Shown: positions 52,273 to 63,500, counted from the first letter of the stretch. The stretch: 64,000 nt of DNA from Bariatricus massiliensis (GCF_900086725.1 NZ_LT574838.1:1499617-1563616), one strand, 5' to 3'. The notes: generated from the letters alone by a model not told the origin. A program made the numbers and translations.

Positions 52273-53229
52273 TTATTGTCTTATTTTCGGGTGTCTTGTA
52301 TAGATTACAAGAAGCACCAGCAATATAATTCCATTCATCATGAATTTGCCTGCCTCATTCATATCCATCATGACAAGCAGGCTGCTTACAATTGTAAGAA
52401 TTATCGTGCCGGCAACCGTGCCTGTATAGTCGCCCTTTCCTCCGGCTACTGATGTACCCCCTATGACTACTGCCGCCACGGAAGGCATTACATAAGAAGC
52501 CCCCGCATTTACATAGATGACGCCGTTGTAGGCACATAGCCAGAAGCCTGCAAACGCGCTCAATACACCGCATATAACATAGGTGCAGATTCGTATCTTC
52601 CTGACCTGCACGCCGGACAGCGCCGCGGCCGTATCATTGCTCCCAACCGCGTATAGCTGTTTGCCATATGCACTCCGGGACAGCAGCAGGTACATGCCCG
52701 CCATTAGTACAATCCAAATCACGGCAAGCCAGGGAAGGAACGCCGCGGCTCTTGACGTGGCTATCCTGCTTGCAAGCGGTGCGGGAGCCCCCTTGGGATT
52801 TCCGCCAGTCAAGAGCTGCTGCACGCTTGTCAACGCGTTAGACACCGCAAGTGTCATGACCAGAGCCGGTATCTTTGCTATAACGATTCCCGCCGCATTA
52901 CACAGTCCCACGACTCCGCCCAAGATAAGTGTGACGATAAATGCCACGAAAAAATTGGCATTTTTTCCATTCATCAAAATGTAAGAGACCACTGCCCCCA
53001 GCGACATTACACCGCCCACAGAGAGGTCAAGTCCATCATTGCCCGACAGCACCACAAGTGTCTGTCCACTCGCCACAAAGCCTAGAAGGGACGCCATGAT
53101 CAGAATATTGGCAATGTTGGAAGGCTTCAAGAACTGACGGTTGAGCATGCATCCGGCCAGCAGCAGCAATATCGTAATCACGCCCAGAACCACGCCCTGA
53201 TTCCATATTTTATTTTTCACCTTAGACAT
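52273..53229 (-). CDS. Second sugar ABC system: permease (RbsC type)
   Basis: The 318-residue permease shows SGQTLVVLSGNDGLDLSVGG near 53-72 and the same helical layout as the first system. It overlaps the preceding permease by 8 bases. Confidence 0.9.
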   Translation of the reverse strand: MSKVKNKIWNQGVVLGVITILLLLAGCMLNRQFLKPSNIANILIMASLLGFVASGQTLVVLSGNDGLDLSVGGVMSLGAVVSYILMNGKNANFFVAFIVTLILGGVVGLCNAAGIVIAKIPALVMTLAVSNALTSVQQLLTGGNPKGAPAPLASRIATSRAAAFLPWLAVIWIVLMAGMYLLLSRSAYGKQLYAVGSNDTAAALSGVQVRKIRICTYVICGVLSAFAGFWLCAYNGVIYVNAGASYVMPSVAAVVIGGTSVAGGKGDYTGTVAGTIILTIVSSLLVMMDMNEAGKFMMNGIILLVLLVIYTRHPKIRQ

Positions 53230-54202
53230 CCGCAGCCCTCCTCTTCTTTTTTGCGCCAGACAGCACCGCGCTCATCAGTCCGAAGATAATGATAAAGTTA
53301 GACAACAGCTGCTGATAATAGGTTGATATCTGGATTCCGGGAAAATTCACGGCTATGCAGCTGAATGCATAGAACACGATGTTGTTCACCACCGCTAGGA
53401 ACAATGCCCCGCTAAGCGCGCCAAGAATATAGTTCTTCCATTTCCCGCTTCCCAGCATCCCGCCGATGATAACCGCCGCGATGGACTGAAGGGCGAAGGC
53501 TTCTCCGTTTCTGACATCCCCCGTAGCAGTCAAGGCCGTGAGACATATTCCCGCAAATGCCGCAATCATTCCGCCTGCGCCGTACACGATAATTTTGACA
53601 CGTTCAACTCCAACGCCCGAAGCATACGCGTTCCGCTCACTGGAGCCTACGGCGGTCAAATGGCTGACGGATTTTTGCCTTCCCGCCAGTATCAGCAAAA
53701 CTACAGCGGCACCTATGATCAGAAGCGGAACCGGAATATGAAGAAAGGTTCCTCCATAAGTCTGATATACTGCCTCCGGCACCTCTCCTCCAGGTTTGGG
53801 GAGCACGGTCAGTGATAATCCTCTGATGAAGGTAGACATAGCGAAAGTCACAAGCAGCGGCGGCACGCGAAAGCATGCAATTATCACCCCGTTGACAAGG
53901 CCTACTGCCGCTCCGGACAGAACCGCAATCAAGACACTTCCCGCAAAGGATATTCCATACAGGTTATAGCATACAATCACGACTCCATTGGACAACGCCA
54001 TCGTATTTCCTATAGAGATGTCAATTCCCCCTGCCGCCATGATAACTGCCTGCGCCAGCGCCGCCATCAAAAGTGGAAGATTGGTGGCCAGCAGCGCTCC
54101 AATACTGTTCACTGAGAAAAAGTTCATTCCCTGCAGACATATATTGATAACAATTGCTCCTGCAAGCAGGAGATAGCCTGTTTTTCCTTTTAGTCTACTC
54201 AT
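53222..54202 (-). CDS. Second sugar ABC system: permease (RbsC type), partner
   Basis: The 326-residue permease has ALAQAVIMAAGGIDISIGNTMA at about 47-68, again the family motif. It overlaps the ATPase gene by 8 bases. Together with the other permease it forms the heterodimeric channel. Confidence 0.9.
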   Translation of the reverse strand: MSRLKGKTGYLLLAGAIVINICLQGMNFFSVNSIGALLATNLPLLMAALAQAVIMAAGGIDISIGNTMALSNGVVIVCYNLYGISFAGSVLIAVLSGAAVGLVNGVIIACFRVPPLLVTFAMSTFIRGLSLTVLPKPGGEVPEAVYQTYGGTFLHIPVPLLIIGAAVVLLILAGRQKSVSHLTAVGSSERNAYASGVGVERVKIIVYGAGGMIAAFAGICLTALTATGDVRNGEAFALQSIAAVIIGGMLGSGKWKNYILGALSGALFLAVVNNIVFYAFSCIAVNFPGIQISTYYQQLLSNFIIIFGLMSAVLSGAKKKRRAADV

Positions 54203-55703
54203 CGCCCGGCACCTCCTCCGTTACTCCCAGCATCGCCCTCGCCAGCGACTCTCCGTTTAATTCCTGCCCTGTCAGTTCTTTTACGATTTCACCTTCATAA
54301 AATACATATATTTTTTGTGCGATTTCCAGCAGTTCATCGTTGTCACTGGACGAATAGATAATGGCCGTGCCGCTGCTGGTCATCTCCTGAAATAGTCTGT
54401 TGATTTCACCGCGCGCCGCCACGTCCACCCCCTTTGTCGGGTCATCCAAAAGCAGTAGTCTGGGACTGCGGCTGAGCCACCTTCCCACCACCAGTTTCTG
54501 CTGATTGCCACCCGAGAGACTGTCAGCCTGCGCCTGTGTTCCGGATGCTACGATTTGCAGCCTGTCCATGATATCCAGAGCCGCCTTTCTACACTTGGAA
54601 GCCGGGTGATAAGAGAACAGTGACTTCATGGCATGTTCTACGATCAATAAGTTTTCCGCCACATTCCTAACGGGAAATATCTCTTCTTTTTCTCTGTCGC
54701 CGGAAATAAATCCTATGCCTCTTTTCACCGCATCCTTGGGTGACCGGATTTTCATTTCTTCCCCCGCCAACAGAATTCTTCCCCCTTGATAGGCGCATAC
54801 TCCATATAATGCCCTCAGGAACTCGCTCTGGCCCTGTCCCTGAAGCCCTGCTATGCCTATGATTTCGCCCTCTCTCAGCCTGAGAGATACTTTCTTCACC
54901 TGCCTGCCGACCGTAAGATTCTCCACCTGCAGCAACAGTTTTCTCTCCTCGTCCGCACATAGAGGCGTATCCGGGGATTCTCGCTTTGTCTCTTCACCAG
55001 TCATATAGTACACCAGTCTGTCGGGGGCAGTCTCCTTCAGACAAACTTCCTTGACACTGATTCCTCCACGCAGAATCGTAGCCGTTTCGCAGAATGCATA
55101 GACCTCCTCAAAACGATGTGAGACATATAAAATCGACATCCCTTTTTCTCTTTCCCGCTTCAAATAAGTAAAAAGACGCTCTACTTGATCGTGGTGCATG
55201 GAGGCTGTAATCTCATCCAATATAAGAATTTGCGGCTTTGTGTACATTGCCTTTGCCACTTCGGCCAAGCCCTGATTCGACAAATCCATCTCCTTTACCT
55301 GTGTGTCAGGGGCCGCCTGTATTCCCAGAACTTCAATCATTTTCTCTGCATATTCTCGAATCTGGTTTTTCCGTAAACTGCCCCAGCTTGTCCCCGGCTC
55401 GCTTCCAAGAACAAGATTTTCCTCAAGGCTTAATTCCGGTATCAGACTTAAATCCTGATATGCCATTGCAATCCCATATTTCTTACTGACGGCCGGAGAG
55501 CTGATCTGAATATCCGTTTCATTCAAAAATATTCTTCCGCCGTCTTTTCTGTTCAATCCGGACAGCACTTTCACCAGCGTACTTTTTCCTGAACCGTTGG
55601 CGCCGAGCAGCGCCCGGATCTCTCCTTTTTCTAGCTTAAGGGAGGCGTCCCGCAATGCCTTTACGGCGCCAAAGTTTTTTTGTAAATTTTCAATACGAAG
55701 CAC
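54195..55703 (-). CDS. Second sugar ABC system: ATP-binding protein (RbsA/MglA type)
   Basis: The 502-residue protein starts at GTG 55703 (GGGAGG upstream); the longer frame to 55745 lacks a site. It has two ABC domains, with Walker A GANGSGKST (about 35-43) in the first and a degenerate GLQGQGQSE in the second; the signature is SGGNQQKLVVGR. Residues 250-280 join the halves. Confidence 0.94.
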   Translation of the reverse strand: MLRIENLQKNFGAVKALRDASLKLEKGEIRALLGANGSGKSTLVKVLSGLNRKDGGRIFLNETDIQISSPAVSKKYGIAMAYQDLSLIPELSLEENLVLGSEPGTSWGSLRKNQIREYAEKMIEVLGIQAAPDTQVKEMDLSNQGLAEVAKAMYTKPQILILDEITASMHHDQVERLFTYLKREREKGMSILYVSHRFEEVYAFCETATILRGGISVKEVCLKETAPDRLVYYMTGEETKRESPDTPLCADEERKLLLQVENLTVGRQVKKVSLRLREGEIIGIAGLQGQGQSEFLRALYGVCAYQGGRILLAGEEMKIRSPKDAVKRGIGFISGDREKEEIFPVRNVAENLLIVEHAMKSLFSYHPASKCRKAALDIMDRLQIVASGTQAQADSLSGGNQQKLVVGRWLSRSPRLLLLDDPTKGVDVAARGEINRLFQEMTSSGTAIIYSSSDNDELLEIAQKIYVFYEGEIVKELTGQELNGESLARAMLGVTEEVPGDE

Positions 55704-55725
55704 AGTCCATTCCTCCCGGCATTTA

Positions 55726-56814
55726 TTATTTGAACATGGCGTCAATCTTTTCGTCCGTAAGAACTGAAGAAAATGTATAGGACTCGTCCAATGCCTTTGT
55801 CTTCTCTACCCATTCTTCCCGATTCTCATTGGTAATGACCGGATCCGGCTCCAGAAGAATCGCCTTGCCTCCATCAGCCTCGGTGAGTACGTCTTCTTTG
55901 AACTCCCCGCCCTGCACAAGTTTAATGGCAATTTTAATGGCATCCACTCCCATTCCCGGTGGATTTGCTACAATGATACTCTCAAACGCTTTATCTGGAT
56001 TGTCCAGATTATAATCATTCCACATATTCAGATAAGTGATGGAGCCGTCACTGGTAAGTACTTTAGGCATATCCTTTCCTGACTCCTGAAATCCCTGCAT
56101 AATTCCCGGTGAACAGTCTTGGTTGAGAATCCCATCTATATTGGGGTAAGTAGATATCATGGTGGTGGTCAATTGTTTTGCTTCTCCCTCATCCCATCCA
56201 TGATAGACTTTCTTTAACACATTGATATCCGGATATTTAGCGATCACATCGTCAAACGCTTTTTCCCTCGTATCGCTGGCCGGAACACCTGCCATCGCAT
56301 TAAAAATGATGATGTCCCCCTTGCCTCCCAGCTTCTCTGCCAGAAATTCTGCCTGTATTTCCGCCCACTTATACTGATCTGTCGCAATCGTCACTACCTC
56401 TTTGTGGGCAATCACCGAATCTACCCCGATTACCTTAATTCCTGCCTGTGTCGCCTTATCAATAGCCGGATTCAATGAGGTGGCAGACACAGGATTGATG
56501 ATTACAACATCGGTCTTTCCCGCCGTCACTATCTGATTCAGCTGGGAAGACTGGACTGTCGCGTCATCATTGGCAGAATATACCGTATAATCCTTTATAA
56601 TGCCGTCTTTCTTATACTGTTCTGCCGCTTCCTGCATCTCAGCCTCCATCTGTGCACGCCATGCATTTCCATTGGACGCATCGAGAAGAGCGATGCTGAT
56701 GCCCTCCTGCTTCTTCTCCGAACTATCCGAATCAGTCTTCGAACTCTGTCCACATGCAGTCAACAGACACACCGCCGCCAGCCCGGCCGCCAATAAGGCC
56801 CGCTTTCTTTTCAT
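55726..56814 (-). CDS. Second sugar ABC system: substrate-binding lipoprotein
   Basis: The 362-residue protein has signal and lipobox CLLTACGQSS (cysteine at about 22) and a binding fold with ISIALLDASNGNAWRAQME and VVIINPVSATSLNPAIDK. The ligand is unknown; neighbours point to a polyol, inositol-like compound or amino sugar. It leads the second sugar operon. Confidence 0.9.
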   Translation of the reverse strand: MKRKRALLAAGLAAVCLLTACGQSSKTDSDSSEKKQEGISIALLDASNGNAWRAQMEAEMQEAAEQYKKDGIIKDYTVYSANDDATVQSSQLNQIVTAGKTDVVIINPVSATSLNPAIDKATQAGIKVIGVDSVIAHKEVVTIATDQYKWAEIQAEFLAEKLGGKGDIIIFNAMAGVPASDTREKAFDDVIAKYPDINVLKKVYHGWDEGEAKQLTTTMISTYPNIDGILNQDCSPGIMQGFQESGKDMPKVLTSDGSITYLNMWNDYNLDNPDKAFESIIVANPPGMGVDAIKIAIKLVQGGEFKEDVLTEADGGKAILLEPDPVITNENREEWVEKTKALDESYTFSSVLTDEKIDAMFK

Positions 56815-56850
56815 TTTGTTTTCCTCCTTTTCTTGTGGTTTATTCCGGAA

Positions 56851-56995
56851 TGTAATTGATTACATTTTAAATATATCAATTCATGACTATAAAGTCAATA
56901 TTCTTACCTGTTTTAATTGTTTTTTAGTAATTTATACTATATAAAGATATTTTTTAATTTCTTATTCGCATTTGTATTTTATGTAACCGTTTACT
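56851..56995. promoter_or_regulatory. Two LacI/CcpA-type operators upstream of the second sugar operon
   Basis: TGTAATTGATTACA (56851-56864) and TGTAACCGTTTACT (56982-56995) both fit the GTAAYYGWTTAC pattern. Each is one mismatch from the cre consensus TGWAANCGNTNWCA. The LacI gene of this operon or CcpA could bind. The first lies about 35 bases before the binding-protein start. Confidence 0.6.
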
Positions 56996-57042
56996 TTTTG
57001 TGCAATTTATATACTTTGAATAACAGCTGAATTTTCACACAA

Positions 57043-57070
57043 AAAAGAACGGTCCGAAAACCGTTCTTTT
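57043..57070 (-). terminator. Terminator of the peptidase operon
   Basis: AAAAGAACGG (57043-57052) pairs with CCGTTCTTTT (57061-57070) around TCCGAAAA, with A and T runs on either side; it works in both directions and lies past the pcp stop. Confidence 0.75.
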
Positions 57071-57105
57071 TTCTAAATCTTTTATGATTACCATTGGTGA
57101 CTTAA

Positions 57106-57750
57106 TTAATGGGTAGTCCCCATCACTTCTTTGATATCCTCTTCATGATTGACGGCAGCTTCAATGCAGTACTCCAGACTCTTTGCGATTGTCTCAAGAG
57201 ACATGGACGCCATACCGTTGGGCTTATCAACTACCTGCTCGCTGGCATATGGCACATGAATAAAGCCGGCGCGGATATTCGGGTATCTTTTCTGTACCAT
57301 ATAGAGCACATTATACATGACAGCGTTGCACACGTAAGTACCCGCAGAATAAGAAATGTGGCATGGAATTCCATGTTCACGCACATTCTGTACCATGGCC
57401 TTTACGGGAACCGTCGCAAAATATCCTGTGTCCCCGTCCGCCTGCAGCGGCTCGTCCATCGGCTGTTCTCCATCATTGTCCGGAATCCTCGCTTCCGCAA
57501 GGTTTACTGCTACCTTTTCAACAGTCACACAGGAACGTCCTCCTGCCTGTCCTACATTGATTACGACATCCGGGTTATGCTCCTTGATGCCTGCCTCAAC
57601 AGCAGGGCCGCTCTTAGAAAATACAGTAGGAATCTCCAATTTTACAATCTCTGCTCCAGCGATTGTATCCGGCAGCAATTTTACTGCTTCATAAGCCGGA
57701 TTTACCTTTTCACCCCCAAATGGGTCAAATCCTGTCACTAAAATCTTCAT
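57106..57750 (-). CDS. pcp: Pyrrolidone-carboxylate peptidase (pyroglutamyl peptidase I)
   Basis: The 214-residue enzyme removes N-terminal pyroglutamate (5-oxoproline). GFDPFGGEKVNPAY marks the family. The catalytic residues are Glu79 in CVTVEKVAVN, Cys141 in TYVCNAVMYN and His165 in GFIHVPY. The ATG at 57750 with AAAGGAG upstream gives the normal length; the frame extends to 57948 without support. It closes the operon. Confidence 0.95.
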   Translation of the reverse strand: MKILVTGFDPFGGEKVNPAYEAVKLLPDTIAGAEIVKLEIPTVFSKSGPAVEAGIKEHNPDVVINVGQAGGRSCVTVEKVAVNLAEARIPDNDGEQPMDEPLQADGDTGYFATVPVKAMVQNVREHGIPCHISYSAGTYVCNAVMYNVLYMVQKRYPNIRAGFIHVPYASEQVVDKPNGMASMSLETIAKSLEYCIEAAVNHEEDIKEVMGTTH

Positions 57751-57772
57751 AATGCAAATTCTCCTTTTTCTT

Positions 57773-58762
57773 TTAATATACCTCAGGTTCCGGAATAATA
57801 ATCTTACCTCTCTGCATAATCTGTCTGTTATCTGTAAAAATATCCGGCTCCAGACAAACCAAATCAAAATGGCCGTTGGCATTCTGCTTGCCGCCAAGCG
57901 CCAGATTACGACCCACACCGATATGGAATGTCCCGTAAGCAGACTCATCCTCTATATAACAATTCCCCAGACACTTAGAATAGGAATTCAAGCCGATGCC
58001 CAATTCCCCTCCGATGTAAATCCTCGGGTCTCTGTATTCTTCCATATAAGCCTTCAGCTTCTGTCCTGTGGGCGTCTCCTCAATCTCTGTGATACGCCCG
58101 TTCTTAAATATAATCCTAGTCGGTTCTTCGGCCCGCCCAATGTAGCCCAGCGAACCGTCCACCACCATAACGCCTTCTGTCTTTGTCTCTTCTATGGGAA
58201 CGTACACCTCGATACTGGCCGAGGAGTACCCTTTCCCATCCTTTAACACCCCGTTGAAAAATCCCGGGTTCCTGCCCTCTTTATAGAGTTTCAAATCCGT
58301 CCCCGCGGGTGTCGTCACACGGATTCTGGTAGATTGACGCAGATATTTCATGACCACCTTGGCCATAAGCCGGCTCTTTTTCGTATCCATTGTCAGAAAA
58401 TCATATTCCAGCATAGACCTTCCGTCGTTGGTAGACAGGGGAAGGGAGAGGAATTTCTTATTCTTTTTAATCGCACGTTTCGCCGCCTTTGTCGTCACAA
58501 GGGAATAATCTGTCGCCGCGATGACGGCCGTGTAAGGGTCGAACACTTCTTCGTTCGCGTCAAAAAAGACCCCTACATGTTTGCCCTTATTCTCCACAAT
58601 CAGAGAATTGACAGAGCGCGCCCGGCGCACCGCGTATTTTCTCAGCAGCCGCGCCTCCGGCAGATGCTCCTTCGACGTAACAATTAACAGTCTATCCCAA
58701 GGTTTTACATTCACCCAGTCCTGAATAATAATTCTGGCACCGCGCTCCATATTCTGCGTCAT
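57773..58762 (-). CDS. M29-like aminopeptidase
   Basis: The 329-residue protein fits the M29 (AmpS/AmpT) fold. SIEVYVPIEETKTEGVMVVDG has the early acidic ligands, ESAYGTFHIGVGRN (about 283-296) the Glu/His pair, and GHFDLVCLEPD (about 306) the late His/Asp. It is shorter and more divergent than AmpT (about 410), so the metal site is predicted but not certain. It is 22 bases before pcp. Confidence 0.72.
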   Translation of the reverse strand: MTQNMERGARIIIQDWVNVKPWDRLLIVTSKEHLPEARLLRKYAVRRARSVNSLIVENKGKHVGVFFDANEEVFDPYTAVIAATDYSLVTTKAAKRAIKKNKKFLSLPLSTNDGRSMLEYDFLTMDTKKSRLMAKVVMKYLRQSTRIRVTTPAGTDLKLYKEGRNPGFFNGVLKDGKGYSSASIEVYVPIEETKTEGVMVVDGSLGYIGRAEEPTRIIFKNGRITEIEETPTGQKLKAYMEEYRDPRIYIGGELGIGLNSYSKCLGNCYIEDESAYGTFHIGVGRNLALGGKQNANGHFDLVCLEPDIFTDNRQIMQRGKIIIPEPEVY

Positions 58763-58792
58763 CTATCTATCGTCCTTTTATTTCAGATTTGA

Positions 58793-59746
58793 TTATTTGA
58801 AAGCAATCATGTAGCAAATCTGAACTACAAGCATAATACCTGCGATAATGATCTGGTTCTTAATAACGCCCATCCTATCCTTCATGTCGAGGATAGCTAC
58901 AGGAACGATATTGAAGTTAGCTGCCATAGGTGTCAGCAGTGTACCGCAGTATCCACAAGTCAAAGCTATCATACCGATTACCACCGGATTAGCGCCATAA
59001 GCCAAAATGAAAGGCCCGCCGATACCTACAGTCATAACAGTAATAGCCGCGAAAGCATTTCCCATAATCATAGTAAATAATACCATACCTATGGCAAATA
59101 CAACAATACCAAGATTTACATTTCCCTTTGGAACAATCTTTTCTACAAGACTGGCAACTACTTCACCTACGCCTGCCTGTGTAAAGATACCGCCCAGACA
59201 TCCAAGCAGCTGCGGCAGCATACAGAGAGGCCCCATCATGGAGAGAAATCTCTCTGAGTCGTTCAAGAATACCATCGGTTTATTGTCCTTGTTGTAGACC
59301 ATCAAGATAATTACACCGGCAAGTACACCTATCGTAATACCCACCATTGTGTTGATATTGGTAAACAGTGAGAATAAGATAGAACAAATAGCCACACCGA
59401 AAGCCGGGATGAAAATCTTCATTCCTATTTTCCCAAACGATGTTTTTGTATATTCCTTTGTAGGAGCATTGACCTTACCTACCTTAACACGTCTGAAAAT
59501 CGCCGGAATACACATAATGATAACCAACGCCCCAGAAACCTTTGCAGGAAGCCATGTACCAAACGCACAAGCGATACCAAAGGAACACCAGAATACTGCC
59601 GTGCCAATTCTTGACGGATTTTCTTTATCCATTAAGTTCTTAATACCTGCGTAAATCGTGATAAATCCAACAATAAGCCACACGATTGGCAGTAATATGT
59701 TTGCATTAATATCAGGATTAATATTGATAATTCTTATAGCATCCAT
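58793..59746 (-). CDS. DUF979 membrane protein
   Basis: The 317-residue protein has about nine membrane helices, with IVVFAIGMVLFTMIMGNAF and FILAYGANPVVIGMIALTCG typical of DUF979. DUF979 and DUF969 occur as a pair and are thought to form a permease. It overlaps neither neighbour but is 14 bases after DUF969. Confidence 0.88.
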   Translation of the reverse strand: MDAIRIININPDINANILLPIVWLIVGFITIYAGIKNLMDKENPSRIGTAVFWCSFGIACAFGTWLPAKVSGALVIIMCIPAIFRRVKVGKVNAPTKEYTKTSFGKIGMKIFIPAFGVAICSILFSLFTNINTMVGITIGVLAGVIILMVYNKDNKPMVFLNDSERFLSMMGPLCMLPQLLGCLGGIFTQAGVGEVVASLVEKIVPKGNVNLGIVVFAIGMVLFTMIMGNAFAAITVMTVGIGGPFILAYGANPVVIGMIALTCGYCGTLLTPMAANFNIVPVAILDMKDRMGVIKNQIIIAGIMLVVQICYMIAFK

Positions 59747-59760
59747 TTATGTTCCCTCCT

Positions 59761-60471
59761 TTATTTCTTACTCTCTGTGGTTTTCTTGGTTCCGGAGCCT
59801 GCGCCATAATATTTATTGCACAGTTTTTTATCCCTTAAGATAAATACAACTGACGCTACAACAATCGCGATGATAGCAATCGGAATCTCTACCTTCGCCA
59901 AATCGATAAGCTCTACATCATATCCAAGAGACGCAAGCGTTGTCTGAACAAGAATACCGCCTGAACCACCTACAAAAAGTACTTGGCAGAAAAACCATGA
60001 AACATTCTCCTTCGCGGAAGACATACCCTTGATATCTTCCATATGGTCTTCGTTTGGTTCATGTCCTTCATTCTTTACCGCACCTTCTGCCATAGGAAGA
60101 AGTACTGGACGTACGAATCCGGCAACACCGCCGAACCCAACGTTGAATGCTCCGAAGATACCTCTAAGTACACCGTAAGCCGCTACCAGCTTGCCGGCCG
60201 TAGCACTCTTGACTTTCTTCATCAGCTCTGCCGCTGCTTCCTTCAGTCCGTTTCTCTCCAACGTACCTGTGATGACCAGAATCATAATGAAAATCGCCAT
60301 ACTTCTGTTCGCCACGAAGTTCGTGCCCAGAGCCTCCAAAAGTCCATCGACTCCAAGTCCCCCTACAAATGCAGTCGTAACCGCTGCAAGGAAAATGATC
60401 AGAATGGAATCCAGCTTGAGCGCAAACCCAACAATTACAATTAAGATACCAACTAATTTGATAAGTTCCAT
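59761..60471 (-). CDS. DUF969 membrane protein
   Basis: The 236-residue protein has about six helices and the family segments LVGILIVIVGFALKLD and GGSGGILVQTTLASLGYDV. Charged tail GSGTKKTTESKK. With DUF979 it likely forms a transporter for a small substrate such as 5-oxoproline released by pcp; this link is inference from gene order. Confidence 0.88.
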   Translation of the reverse strand: MELIKLVGILIVIVGFALKLDSILIIFLAAVTTAFVGGLGVDGLLEALGTNFVANRSMAIFIMILVITGTLERNGLKEAAAELMKKVKSATAGKLVAAYGVLRGIFGAFNVGFGGVAGFVRPVLLPMAEGAVKNEGHEPNEDHMEDIKGMSSAKENVSWFFCQVLFVGGSGGILVQTTLASLGYDVELIDLAKVEIPIAIIAIVVASVVFILRDKKLCNKYYGAGSGTKKTTESKK

Positions 60472-60502
60472 AAAATGCCCTCCTTTTTAGGTTAAATAGT
60501 AT

Positions 60503-63500
60503 TTATCTTTCTGCCAGACCTGTGACCAGCATTGGCCGCAGTCTCTCATATCTGGCAAAAATTCGTCCTTCACGGCACTCGCATCCACAGTCATAGAAAT
60601 GCTCTGCCTGCATCAGCATCTGAAGCGTCGCTTCATCGTGTGCCACATGTGCCCTCGCACACAGGTTCAAGTATTCACCCTGTGCAGTTTCATCCGCCAC
60701 CTCGCTTGTGTAAGCAACCGTCGTAATCCATGGGAAACGGATAGACGGATAGCGGTGTCCCGGATCCGACTCAAAAGGAATCCAGTAGTTAATCATATTT
60801 TTATAGTAATTGGCCGGGAAGAGCCTCGGCATCCATGAATGGGCGTATTTCTCAAACTGTGCGCTCCACTCCTTGTTCCACCTTGTCATCTCCGCATCCT
60901 CAGCCATCTTGTCAGCAATAACATCCTCCATCTGCTTGTTCACCGGATAATTCTCTTTATACTCTGGATTGGTCACGTACCAGAAATATCCGTAAAGCAG
61001 TGACCTTGGAAGCCAGAATCCTTTGAACGACGGTGATGTATAACCGGAGAACTGCTGCTCCCACTCATGGCTTGGCACGCCGTGGTTGTCAACAATCATG
61101 TCCGGCACATATTTTTCAAACAGTCTTGTCAGTCCCATAGCCTCTGAATGTATCGTATCCTGCTGGAAATGCTCATGATAGAACTCCTTGCCCAGCGCAT
61201 TGAACCGGGCCACGTGGAACTTCCAGTACGGATGCTCCTTCTGAAGTTCATAGTGAATCGCCGCACCGTCCACATTTTCCATCGGGACAAGCACCAGATT
61301 CAGTTTCTCAGGCAGCTCTTTATAGGTTTCTTCCGTCAGAAGCTTTTTCAGCAAAATGAAGGAAGCATTGGTAGATGACACTTCATTGGCGTGATGTCTT
61401 GCATTGATTACTTCACTTGGGCATCTGGTCAGCCGCTTTGTCATAGACAGATAGCCTTCCCGCTCCGGCTTGAGCCAGATTGCGTACAGTTCTCTTCCTG
61501 TATAAGAAACCGCTGTACGGAACACCTCAATACCGGGCACTTCCTTCAGCTCTTCTATAATATCCAGATAGGTCTCATATCCAATCAACTCATGCTCGTG
61601 CAGATCAATCTCTTCAATACGCTTGCAGCCGGCTGCAGGTGCGCACTCGCTGACTGCCGCCTCATAGCTTCTGCCGTCCTCGGTACACGCGAACCGAAGG
61701 ATACTGACTCCCGCAAGTTCCTTGCTCCGCCTTAGAAGGCCCTTCTCCCAAAGCGCTGCATACGCTTCAACTACATCTCCCGCAACGCCGCCGGCCTGCA
61801 CTGTCACGGCCAGCTTCTCCTGCTCATAAGACACTCTGTTAACCTTAAGTCCCACCTCGCTGCGGTCTCTCTGCTCACACACCACGGCGCCGTCCCGCAG
61901 GATGCACGCTTTTTCTTTCAGCTGCTCGGTCAGCGTAACTTTAAATAGCGGACGCCCCTCCTTGTTATGGATAACCGGAAGTATCAGCCCCGGCGCATCC
62001 AGCATCACATCGGCCGTATGGACTCCGTAGTTCTTAAAATAATCACTTCCGACAAAGTACATATCTTCATGCAGGGCATCAAGAGCAGATATCAAATCTT
62101 CTCTACAGCCCACCCGGTAATCCGGCTCACTTGCCGTAACATCCAAACGCAGCTCATGGAAGAACGGCTGCATCTCCTTGCTTATCTGTCCGCCCGTCTT
62201 CTCTTCAATATACCTTCTGCAGTCAGGAAGCACTTCTGCCTGATACACATCCCAGATTCTCTCCAGATCTGTAGGTATATTTTCAAACAGAACCTCTTCC
62301 CCGTCAATCCATACCTGTATATATCCAGTCGCCGGGTGGACTTTTCCCATCTGCGGATACTCATCCATATACGGCCGCTCACTGTACTGCGCGCGGTAGG
62401 CTGCCTCATAGCAGCTTTCTCCCTGCGCGGTCACTTTGCACAAATATGTGATATCCTCCTTGCCGTCATACGGAAGGAATACTACCGCGTCACGGTCAAT
62501 CCCCAGCTCCCTTACCAATACATCCTCAATCGGATAAAGCTCCTGCAGATAGCGAATCGGCAGGTCGTACCACTTGTCAGGATTGCTGGCGCTGAGGTTG
62601 TGATAGGACGGTGTAGCTCCATCCTCGTCCAGCCACTCGGTCTGTCCCTCCGGCAGAAACGGTTTGAAGTAAATCTCTACTTTGTCGGGTTTTGCCTGCT
62701 TTACGGCAGGGATAACAACCTCGTCTATCCAAGAAAATCCTTGTTTGTAGGCGCAGATTACTTCCGTCTGTACCAAGTCTGCCCCTTTTCCTTCTATTAC
62801 ATTCTGAATCTTTGCGGTAAGCTTGTCACGCACGCTCTTGTCTTCGCTCAAAGCTCCCGCCACTCTTACATGGCTTCCCACCGTAATTTTCGGGCAGACG
62901 TCCTTCTCAAATATCTCCTCGAATACATCTACTTCCCACGGGAACTCATACACCTTCTCATATACTTGCCGTCCGGATTTATAGTTATAAAGCTCCGTGC
63001 CGGAAATATACTCCTTCTGCTTTCCGCTCCATTCCGGTGAGCCGTACACCTCATAACTTCCCGGCTGTGCTTTCTGTCCGGCCTCAAGATAAGCCAGCTG
63101 TCCGTCCGCACCACGTAACACAAAATCATCCGTCATATCCATCAAAAGATCACGCCATGTACGCTGTCCTTTAATCTGTGGAAAGTTCTGGCACAGCTGT
63201 GCTGTAAATTCTTCGAGCGCTTCTCCACGGCCGCTTATATGTACACGCATCGCCTCTGTGCCTTCTTCTAATACCATCTCGGCGGTGTCCCCATATTCAA
63301 AAACGATTGCATTCCCGGAATAGTCAGCCTCTGCCACAAGACTGCCCTCATATCCTGTCGTCTCCATGCCTAGACGAAAAGCGACATTGCAGACCGCAGT
63401 CAACATGGAATCATCGACATGCTCAGGCAGGACAAACTTCACATTCAGCGCATCGGGGAGCAGGTCATGGTTCTCATCTCTTAAAAATTCCCCTGTAGTA

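Noticed and set aside
61967..63040. Long + strand frame (357 codons) inside the M14 gene
   Set aside because: Antisense to a continuous 1090-residue peptidase frame; no ribosome site or recognisable motif.
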